Of a stretch of DNA of 5,689 bases, positions 1 to 4,941 are shown in pieces (the first letter of the stretch is position 1; each line of letters starts with the position of its first letter). The notes beneath the pieces were generated by a model, which saw only the letters and a program-made list of their open reading frames with translations, was not told where the DNA came from and made no database searches. Source of the stretch: Candidatus Thorarchaeota archaeon (GTDB taxonomy: Archaea; Asgardarchaeota; Thorarchaeia; Thorarchaeales; Thorarchaeaceae); the NCBI GenBank assembly GCA_016840245.1, contig JAEOST010000257.1:1-5689 (forward strand), read 5' to 3'. The position numbers were made by a program, and so were the translations under genes.

Positions 1-576
1 CCAAGACCCTTCTTTATTCGTGGGCACCTCTACACGGAGAGCATGATCGCCAGGTTGAGCCACTAGATATCCAGATGTTAGAGCGGTCTCTAGGGAATCA
101 AAGCGACTAAGGTCAATTGGCCAGATATCCATTGCACCATGTCCGGTTGTTGACCAGCAAAGCATCTTACCGGTTACAGTGTCTCTTTCTATGATTATTC
201 GCTCTTTATCACCGAGATGATCAAACTGATCGGTCAATCCCTTACTATAAGCCATGACCGCATAAATAACAAAGCGTTCTTTATCTAGTTCAAATCCAGG
301 CATTCGAAGAATCAGACCAACAGCATCCAGAGGCTCCCCTTCAGAAAGCCAATCCCCTGTAGTCTGGTCCCACTCCCATCGATCCCCTAACTGATAGAAG
401 ACCTCCCTTAGACTGCGTAAATCTTTGGCATCTTGCGCCTTCTTCAGGGTCTCAGCTGACCAAGTTTCGTAGTCCTTCTTCATCTTAGACATACTTCTCT
501 GCTCGAGCTTAAGCCACTGGGGGTCTACCTTCAGTTTTACTTTCATCCGCGAAGCGCCTCTTACTTCAATAATCAT
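1..576 (-). CDS. Hypothetical soluble protein, 3' end cut by window edge
   Basis: An open frame of 192 codons runs from ATG at 576 to base 1 without a stop, so the C-terminus lies outside the window. I do not recognise the family. The visible part is soluble-looking, with no signal peptide or membrane segment. Counting from 576, it has a short beta-like start (MIIEVRGASRMKVKLKV), a charged helical stretch rich in Lys and Glu (about 20-60), and a mixed alpha/beta region with several tryptophans (residues 67, 69 and 76 among them) and an IWPIDLSRFDS stretch near residue 151. An in-frame TGA lies just upstream of ATG 576. A second in-frame ATG at 546 has GAGG ten bases before it and would give MKVKLKVDPQW; either start is possible. 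I chose 576 because a TATA-like element lies about 35-45 bases upstream, giving a short leader. The gene follows the membrane-protein gene on the same strand after 109 bases. Coding status is well supported by length and composition; function is unknown. Confidence 0.75.
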   Translation of the reverse strand, partial: MIIEVRGASRMKVKLKVDPQWLKLEQRSMSKMKKDYETWSAETLKKAQDAKDLRSLREVFYQLGDRWEWDQTTGDWLSEGEPLDAVGLILRMPGFELDKERFVIYAVMAYSKGLTDQFDHLGDKERIIIERDTVTGKMLCWSTTGHGAMDIWPIDLSRFDSLETALTSGYLVAQPGDHALRVEVPTNKEGSW

Positions 577-610
577 ACACTTTGTAACATTTCAAAACCT
601 TATGATGTCA

Positions 611-620
611 GATTAAATAT
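611..620 (-). promoter_or_regulatory. Candidate TATA box for the left-edge gene
   Basis: On the minus strand this reads ATATTTAATC, preceded by a purine-rich GAAG that could serve as a BRE. With archaeal spacing of about 25 bases the transcript would start near 590, leaving a leader of roughly 14 bases to ATG 576 or 44 bases to ATG 546. This rests on motif and position only. Confidence 0.35.
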
Positions 621-637
621 CTTCTATGTGAACTTCG

Positions 638-655
638 TCGGACAACGTTGTCAGA
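638..655. promoter_or_regulatory. Palindrome upstream of the left-edge gene, possible operator
   Basis: Bases 641-652 form a perfect 12-base palindrome, GACAACGTTGTC. Symmetry extends to 638-655 with one mismatched pair (640/653). It sits about 20 bases upstream of the candidate TATA element, where an activator could bind. No T-run follows it on either strand, so it does not look like a terminator of the membrane-protein gene that ends at 686. Its AACGTT core recurs in the inverted repeat at 2192-2226. Confidence 0.3.
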
Positions 656-685
656 TGTTCTTATGCATATCGATGCTGTCTATTT

Positions 686-1762
686 CTAGAGTAATCCCTT
701 GACAATTTCATGTAATTTTTCGGACAAAGCATTGGATATTGCATCGGTTTCAGATGGTGTGGATAACAGTGTGTCTAGCTTACTCATATCAATTGATGAT
801 TCTGAGTTCTCAAGTATGATCTCACTCTCAGAATCAGTTTCACTCTGTTGAACAACCCATTTGTAATTCTTCACAATTGGCAAATCTGTAGGATCGAGGG
901 TCATTATTGGACCTAATCTTTTAGAAATCGAAACCACAATGCGTTCAGGATAATTTGAGGGTAGACCATAGTCATGTCTGATTTCAATTGAGCCTTCCCT
1001 TTTTTCGGAATTGACATGGAGTATGTCCATGAAGTCATGCAAAACTCTTGTACGCCTACGCTGCTTCCAGTAAATAGAACTTGCACGGGTTCCAGATGTT
1101 TCAAGGGAATTGAATACTCGGAAACGTGAATAAGTATGATATTCTAGATGGTCAATGAGTTCGTCCATATACCATCCGGGATGAAGGCTATACCCATTTT
1201 TGTAAACAATGACGCACAATATCGCTAACACTACTGATGGACTGATACAGAGTAACATACTAGGTCCAATGAACGCTTCAATGGCGATACTCATCATTGC
1301 CCATACAACAATGGCAAACCAAACTAAATCATTAAGATCATCAGTTCCAGATTTTCCAAAATTACGAATCTCAATCTGAAGTTTCTCAAAGACGAGTGAA
1401 ACTTCACCAGGAGATATCTGTTCCTCTAAAAGTTCCCAATCGGGGGTCAGCTTTGCTGAATCCTGAAACAACATCTCTGATTTCGTTCTTGTCCCTAGAG
1501 AGTAGCAAAATCTTGCCAAGGGTAAGCCAATCAGTATTTGAGTCAGCGCAAATAAGCCCACACGAAGCAGACCTTCAAGTAAGCTGCAGAAAGTAACAAG
1601 AACTACAGCATAAACTAAGATAGAGGGTACAACGAAAGTGAAAGCAGCAATATGATCCAAACTTGTCTTTGACCAATCTAGTATCCTATAAGAAATTGTT
1701 TGATCATCAACTCTCTCTGCGAAGGTCCTATTTACCCTGGCTAAACGTGGGTTCTTAGTCAA
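686..1762 (-). CDS. Four-helix membrane protein of unknown function
   Basis: I do not recognise the family. The frame is open from 1840 (384 codons), but that start would overlap the upstream gene by 86 bases. I prefer TTG at 1762, which overlaps the upstream stop as TTGACTAA and has GGTGA upstream, giving 358 residues. Numbered from this TTG, two hydrophobic hairpins are visible: helices at about 38-60 and 65-84, then 144-164 and 169-187. The loop between the hairpins (about 85-143) is polar and probably cytoplasmic. After the last helix come about 170 soluble residues containing a basic WKQRRRTR cluster near 232-239. The tail is very acidic and serine-rich (SETDSESE, near 307-314) and ends in a helical stretch. 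No catalytic motif is apparent. The overlap with the swivelling-domain gene suggests translational coupling and a shared task. Alternative starts are ATG 1840 and ATG 1837. Coding is likely; function is unknown. Confidence 0.75.
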   Translation of the reverse strand: MTKNPRLARVNRTFAERVDDQTISYRILDWSKTSLDHIAAFTFVVPSILVYAVVLVTFCSLLEGLLRVGLFALTQILIGLPLARFCYSLGTRTKSEMLFQDSAKLTPDWELLEEQISPGEVSLVFEKLQIEIRNFGKSGTDDLNDLVWFAIVVWAMMSIAIEAFIGPSMLLCISPSVVLAILCVIVYKNGYSLHPGWYMDELIDHLEYHTYSRFRVFNSLETSGTRASSIYWKQRRRTRVLHDFMDILHVNSEKREGSIEIRHDYGLPSNYPERIVVSISKRLGPIMTLDPTDLPIVKNYKWVVQQSETDSESEIILENSESSIDMSKLDTLLSTPSETDAISNALSEKLHEIVKGLL

Positions 1763-2174
1763 TGAAGAACACTTCACCGAGGTTCTCAGTTGCTGCGATT
1801 CTAATATGCATTTGACTCTCAAGTACGAATGAAGCATCACTCACCTTGGCTATACAAATTGCTTCGCGCGCATGCGCAATTGAAGCAAAATCCCCAATGG
1901 GTTCACCGAATTCAACCAAGACAGCACTCACATTACTAAAGAGTAAATCTATATCACCAGGATTCGTTTCAAAATGAGATTCTAATTCATCACTGAGTAC
2001 AGCTATTTCATTTGAAGCCCACTCACGAGATAATTCGCCGGGTTCGCAAACAACTATAGCATAGCCTGTGTACTCTCCACTCTCTCCAATTGAAATACCC
2101 TTTAGAATTGGGAATACAATGCGATCATCTGGTCCTTTACTCTTTTCTGTCAAAGTAAGTCGCTCCCATGCCAC
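1755..2174 (-). CDS. Stand-alone PEP-utiliser swivelling-domain-like protein, catalytic His apparently lost
   Basis: Residues about 24-139 follow the layout of the phosphohistidine swivelling (mobile) domain of PEP synthase, pyruvate phosphate dikinase and enzyme I. The N-terminal strand pair GISIGESGEYTGYAIVV (26-42) matches the GIxxSxGxxxGxAxVV pattern. PGEL follows (45-48), then a central SAVLVEFG (83-90), an ARE (102-104), and a closing strand with LGEVFFID (132-139). In active domains the ARE is preceded by an SHAAIV-like segment whose histidine carries the phosphate. Here the segment reads GDFASIAHARE, with Asp or Phe at the His position and the only nearby His (101) displaced. A phosphotransfer role is therefore doubtful; a binding or structural role is inferred. 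No ATP-grasp or PEP-binding domain accompanies it. The start is GTG 2174, with an in-frame TAA five codons upstream. TTG 2153, with GGGAG nine bases before it, is an alternative giving 132 residues. The downstream membrane-protein gene overlaps its stop. Confidence 0.7.
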   Translation of the reverse strand: MAWERLTLTEKSKGPDDRIVFPILKGISIGESGEYTGYAIVVCEPGELSREWASNEIAVLSDELESHFETNPGDIDLLFSNVSAVLVEFGEPIGDFASIAHAREAICIAKVSDASFVLESQMHIRIAATENLGEVFFID

Positions 2175-2191
2175 GTTTCTAGCTTAACTGT

Positions 2192-2226
2192 CGAAACGTT
2201 CTGCGTGCTTGGCCTTTAACGTTTCG
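2192..2226. repeat. Perfect inverted repeat in the divergent intergenic region, possible operator
   Basis: CGAAACGTT at 2192-2200 is the exact reverse complement of AACGTTTCG at 2218-2226, with a 17-base spacer and 26 bases between arm centres. A further related ACGTTTCT lies at 2173-2180, overlapping the GTG start of the minus-strand gene. The region sits between two divergently transcribed genes, so binding by a dimeric regulator is plausible. As RNA the arms could also form a stem with a large loop, but neither side has a T-run, so a terminator is unlikely. The rest of the 125-base gap holds no gene I can see. Confidence 0.4.
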
Positions 2227-2258
2227 GCGCTATCTCTAAACGGTATCAGACCTGTAAG

Positions 2259-2266
2259 CTAATATC
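2259..2266 (+). promoter_or_regulatory. Weak candidate TATA box for the carbonic anhydrase-like gene
   Basis: CTAATATC lies 34-41 bases before ATG 2300. A transcript starting about 25 bases downstream would have a leader near 10-15 bases, which fits the absence of a Shine-Dalgarno sequence before this gene. CTAAAT at 2275-2280 is an alternative that would give a leaderless message. Position and composition are the only support. Confidence 0.22.
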
Positions 2267-2299
2267 AATTTGTCCTAAATCTATACCTGTGATGTACAA

Positions 2300-2827
2300 A
2301 TGGCGGTTTATGAGTTTGAAAATCGTGTGCCAGTGATTGGTAATGCAACCTATGTAAGTCATTCAGCAGCTGTAATTGGAAAAGTCACCATTGGTGAGGA
2401 GTGTTACATTGCTCCAGGAGCAGTAGTTAAGGGAGACTACGGTGAAATCCGAGTAGGAGATGGGGTTAGTATTCAGGATAATGTCATCATTCATGCGAGA
2501 CCCAACGAGATTACCATCATTGGAAACAATGTCACACTGGGTCATGGTTGCATCGTTCACAATGCAACTGTAAAAGATGAAGCTATAATTGGCATGGGAG
2601 CAATTGTTTCTGATTATGCAACGATAGGAAGATGGGCTATTGTCGGAGAAGGAGCTGTTGTGAGGCAGAACTTCGAGGTCCCAGATGGCAAGATTGCAGT
2701 CGGAGTACCTGCGAAGGTCATCGCAGACATCCAAGACCATCACAAAGAGGAATTAACTAAATTCAAAGAAGTCTATCGTGACCTGGCTGGAAGGTATCCT
2801 ACAGGGTTGAAAAAGGTTAGAGATTAA
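2300..2827 (+). CDS. Gamma-class carbonic anhydrase-like left-handed beta-helix protein
   Basis: The 175-residue protein consists of hexapeptide repeats from about 12 to 142, such as VIGKVTIGEECYIAPGAVV and ATIGRWAIVGEGAVV. These build a left-handed beta-helix. A C-terminal helix follows (about 146-165, DHHKEELTKFKEVYRDLAG), as usual in the Cam/CamH/YrdA/PaaY group. The three zinc ligands expected of a gamma carbonic anhydrase are present: His65 in VIIHA, His82 and His87 in GHGCIVH. The active-site-type IQDN (58-61) and Arg51 are also present. The longer Cam form carries an acidic proton-shuttle loop that is absent here, so this resembles the short CamH/YrdA type. Members hydrate CO2 to bicarbonate, but some are inactive or have other roles such as acyl-CoA thioesterase (PaaY), so substrate is not certain. 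It is probably cytoplasmic since no signal peptide is seen. No Shine-Dalgarno sequence precedes ATG 2300, suggesting a leaderless or short-leader message. It is transcribed alone, divergent from the swivelling-domain gene and convergent with the ABC operon. Confidence 0.92.
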   Translation: MAVYEFENRVPVIGNATYVSHSAAVIGKVTIGEECYIAPGAVVKGDYGEIRVGDGVSIQDNVIIHARPNEITIIGNNVTLGHGCIVHNATVKDEAIIGMGAIVSDYATIGRWAIVGEGAVVRQNFEVPDGKIAVGVPAKVIADIQDHHKEELTKFKEVYRDLAGRYPTGLKKVRD

Positions 2828-2836
2828 AAATGAGAG

Positions 2837-2857
2837 AAGGGAGGAATGACCTCCCTT
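2837..2857. terminator. Shared bidirectional terminator hairpin between convergent genes
   Basis: AAGGGAGG (2837-2844) and CCTCCCTT (2850-2857) form a perfect 8-base-pair stem with a 5-base loop, AATGA. The plus strand continues the stem into TTTT (2856-2859). The minus strand reaches five T (complement of 2826-2830) shortly after the stem. It lies 9 bases after the carbonic anhydrase stop and 5 bases beyond the permease stop. Archaeal termination depends mainly on T-runs, so the hairpin may act mostly in 3'-end definition or mRNA stability. Confidence 0.65.
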
Positions 2858-2862
2858 TTGAA

Positions 2863-3627
2863 TTAAACAAGAGTGACGAGACGGTCTCGGTTGAACTGCT
2901 TAAGCGCGAGAGCCCATGTCACAATAGCCAGAATAGATGCGATGAGGAACGTTATGATATTGGTCATCCAAACACCAGTTAAGTCACTTGCACCAGTTTC
3001 AATGAAACCAAATGAACCAAACATAGGAATCAGCAGGATCATCACAGCAAGAGTTCCAGTTTGATAGGCTTCATAGACTCGGCTAACCCTGCTGCTAACC
3101 AGGACCATAACAGATACAACTGCCAGAACTACTACTGGTCCTGCACCGAATATCAGAAACATCCCTGGTAAATCAGGAAAGATGACGGGGGTCACACCCA
3201 TAATCATCAGACTGATGTACACAACGGCAGTTGTTCCAAGAGTACCACCGTAAAGGAGAATCACACTTGGAATCAAAGCACTGAGGGTTTTACCCCATAT
3301 CAATTCGCGATCAGTCAATGGAGTAGCAAGGAGTGGCTCTAGCGTTTTTTGTTCTCTCTCACCGACCAATGTGTTGGCAGCAATGAGTGATGCTGGAATA
3401 GCTGATACAAGTGCAAGCAAACTGGCTCCCATTGGCATCATAACAGCTACCATGATATCATAGTCAGGAGACCCAGGGGGCACAAAACCAAAGGTCAGAA
3501 TCATCATAGCTGTGGTCATAATTGGACCAAGCAGTCCAACAGCTATCAAGCTATAACGGACATATCGGACTTGCATAGCCATTCTTAGGTCAGCCATTGC
3601 AACAATCAGTGGTTTGTTTCGACTCAT
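2863..3627 (-). CDS. ABC-2 type transporter permease
   Basis: This is the membrane subunit of an ABC exporter of the NatB/ABC-2 kind. The 254 residues contain six hydrophobic segments at about 26-48, 59-85, 114-146, 153-178, 190-208 and 222-243. Between segments two and three lies the family hallmark GEREQKTLEPLLATPL (89-104), followed by DRELIWGKTL. This is the cytoplasmic coupling region that contacts the ATPase. The short N-terminus (MSRNKPLIVAMADLRMAM) is the usual amphipathic lead-in. ATG 3627 overlaps the ATPase stop as ATGA and has a strong GGGAGGTG seven bases upstream, so the start is firm and translation is coupled. The length is near the lower end for ABC-2 permeases but complete. 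The substrate cannot be read from sequence; sodium, lipids, drugs and peptides are all transported by relatives. It is the last gene of its operon before the shared terminator. Confidence 0.9.
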   Translation of the reverse strand: MSRNKPLIVAMADLRMAMQVRYVRYSLIAVGLLGPIMTTAMMILTFGFVPPGSPDYDIMVAVMMPMGASLLALVSAIPASLIAANTLVGEREQKTLEPLLATPLTDRELIWGKTLSALIPSVILLYGGTLGTTAVVYISLMIMGVTPVIFPDLPGMFLIFGAGPVVVLAVVSVMVLVSSRVSRVYEAYQTGTLAVMILLIPMFGSFGFIETGASDLTGVWMTNIITFLIASILAIVTWALALKQFNRDRLVTLV

Positions 3628-4613
3628 TGACCAGCACCTCCCTTTATGACCTCAAGATAGAGGTCTTCCAATGATGCCTCCTCTTCTGCGAACTCGACGA
3701 TTTTGACACCACCTTCTAGCAGCATTCGCATCAGAGTTGAGTTGTTCTCAAATGGATCATTCACTTTCACTATTACTGAGTCAACATCAGATGTAACAGA
3801 TTCTACAAATTTCGCGCGCTTTGCTATTGCTTCTGCTGAACTAACATCCCCGACGATCTGAATCCTATATTCTTGCTGTGACTTGAGTGTAGCACGTAAC
3901 TCTTGAGTATCACCAGATAGGAGGATCTTTCCTTCATCTATTATGGCGATTTGGTCACAAATCCTTTGGACTTCAGCGAGGTTGTGGCTATTGATGAAGA
4001 ATGTCTGTTTGTACTTCTCAGAGAGGGTGAGAATCAGTTCTCTCACTCGCTTTGCAGCTACAGGGTCCAGAGCTGATGTGGGTTCATCTAGAAGAAGTAT
4101 CGTAGGTTGATGAAGCAGAGCCCTGCATAAAGCAAGTCTCTGACGATTCCCAGTGCTGAGTTCACCCGCTTTGTCATCTTTGCGCTCCCATAATTCCATA
4201 AATGAGAGTAATTCCTCAATCCGTCCTGGAATTTTATCCTCAGGAACTGAATAGAGCTGGGCAAAATACTCAAGGTTCGCGTAGGCTGACATCGTTGGAT
4301 AGAGTGTATGATTACCCTCTTCTGGAAGAATACCTGTGATTTGTCTCACTGCAACAGGTGCTTCTCGGATGTCATGCCCACCAACAGAAGCAGTACCCTC
4401 TGTAGGTTTTAATAATGTGCACAGAAGACGAACGGTTGTACTCTTTCCGGCCCCATTAGGACCAAGCAAACCGAAGATTGACCCAGCAGGAACATTCAGG
4501 TCAATATGGTCAACTGCGACAAGTTCTCCAAAATTCTTAGTTAGTTGGGTGATTGCTACCTCATCCAATTTAGCCACATTCCTTGACGTTTGGTGTACAA
4601 TGAACATAACCAT
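3624..4613 (-). CDS. ABC transporter ATP-binding protein, NatA-like
   Basis: This is the cytoplasmic ATPase of the exporter whose permease gene follows with an ATGA overlap. Numbered from ATG 4613 (329 residues), Walker A is GPNGAGKST at 51-59. The Q-loop region is GILPEEGNHTLYP (94-106), with Glu in place of Gln, as is common in NatA-type proteins. The signature is LSTGNRQRL (152-160), Walker B LLLDEPT with SALD (173-183), and the H-loop His is 210. A C-terminal domain of about 80 residues (247-325) follows the core, as usual for ABC-2 exporters of this type. The start is uncertain: ATG 4613 and ATG 4607 lack a Shine-Dalgarno site and give a longer N-terminal lead than usual. GTG 4577 (preceded closely by AAGGA) or TTG 4568 would give a more typical lead into AITQLTKNFG. 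The catalytic residues are intact, so the pump should be active; the substrate is unknown. Confidence 0.92.
   Translation of the reverse strand: MVMFIVHQTSRNVAKLDEVAITQLTKNFGELVAVDHIDLNVPAGSIFGLLGPNGAGKSTTVRLLCTLLKPTEGTASVGGHDIREAPVAVRQITGILPEEGNHTLYPTMSAYANLEYFAQLYSVPEDKIPGRIEELLSFMELWERKDDKAGELSTGNRQRLALCRALLHQPTILLLDEPTSALDPVAAKRVRELILTLSEKYKQTFFINSHNLAEVQRICDQIAIIDEGKILLSGDTQELRATLKSQQEYRIQIVGDVSSAEAIAKRAKFVESVTSDVDSVIVKVNDPFENNSTLMRMLLEGGVKIVEFAEEEASLEDLYLEVIKGGAGQ
3635..3642 (-). promoter_or_regulatory. Strong Shine-Dalgarno site for the permease gene
   Basis: GGGAGGTG on the minus strand lies within the last codons of the ATPase gene, seven bases before ATG 3627. It is the clearest ribosome binding site in the window and fixes the permease start. 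The other genes have weak sites or none. Confidence 0.75.
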
Positions 4614-4638
4614 GTAAAAAGGTGTGCGGAGGTGGCAG

Positions 4639-4658
4639 TGAATTTTGATGAATTTTGT
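4639..4658. repeat. Short tandem direct repeat before the ABC operon
   Basis: TGAATTTTGA at 4639-4648 is followed directly by TGAATTTTGT, matching at 9 of 10 positions. It lies in the 51-base gap between the stand-alone RAM gene and the ATPase start, so it could be a regulator site or part of an AT-rich promoter. In AT-rich spacer such a repeat can also arise by chance. Confidence 0.3.
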
Positions 4659-4664
4659 GACAAT

Positions 4665-4916
4665 TTAGATAGAAATCATCTTCTCCACAACAGCAGTGGT
4701 TGTTTCTGCAATACCAGGAATCTTGTGGATTCGATTCACAGTAATTTCATAGAGACCCTCAAGGTCAGCAACCTCAACTAGAACCACGATATCGTATTCT
4801 CCAGTTGTTACTGCTACACGAATAGCTTCATCAATTGCCTTGAGTTCAGTCAAGACTTCATCTGTACGTCCAATCTCTACGGACATCAGGACATAGGCTT
4901 GAACCGTATTTGTCAT
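4665..4916 (-). CDS. Stand-alone Lrp/AsnC ligand-binding (RAM) domain protein
   Basis: The 83-residue protein is almost exactly one RAM domain, the ligand-binding and oligomerising half of Lrp/AsnC regulators. It lacks the N-terminal helix-turn-helix. It begins with the first beta strand (TVQAYVLMSVEIG) and contains the hallmark TTGEYDIVVLVEVADLEGL (37-55). It ends with IHKIPGIAETTTAVV (63-77), matching the usual KIxxIPGVxxTxTxxVL ending. RAM domains bind amino acids or similar small molecules at dimer interfaces and often form octamers. Without a DNA-binding part this one may sense a ligand, modulate a partner, or mix with Lrp-family proteins (inference). ATG 4916 is chosen because GGAG lies ten bases upstream and MTNTVQAYV is a typical RAM start. 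ATG 4925 sits only one base from that site, and an open frame to 4967 would overlap the upstream gene. It lies 25 bases after the stop of the membrane-RAM fusion, so co-transcription is likely. Confidence 0.88.
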   Translation of the reverse strand: MTNTVQAYVLMSVEIGRTDEVLTELKAIDEAIRVAVTTGEYDIVVLVEVADLEGLYEITVNRIHKIPGIAETTTAVVEKMISI

Positions 4917-4941
4917 ACTTTTCATTCTCCGTTTATTTTCA

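Noticed and set aside
1396..1596. Plus-strand frame opposite the four-helix membrane protein
   Set aside because: It is short, antisense to a 358-codon gene and without initiation signals.
1763..1840. ATG 1840 as the start of the four-helix membrane protein
   Set aside because: It would overlap the swivelling-domain gene by 86 bases, and the extra 26 residues read as a shadow of that gene's conserved C-terminus. It is kept only as an alternative.
2192..2226. Inverted repeat as a transcription terminator or structured RNA
   Set aside because: Neither flank has a T-run, the loop is 17 bases, and it lies at the 5' ends of two divergent genes, where a terminator makes no sense.
2363..2743. Long minus-strand frame opposite the carbonic anhydrase-like gene
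   Set aside because: It is antisense to a confidently assigned beta-helix gene. Its Cys/Asn/Ser-rich translation is what the complement of hexapeptide repeats gives, and it matches no family.
4336..4617. Plus-strand frame opposite the ATPase N-terminal half
   Set aside because: It is fully antisense to the conserved Walker A region of the ABC ATPase, with no promoter or ribosome site of its own; it is a shadow frame.
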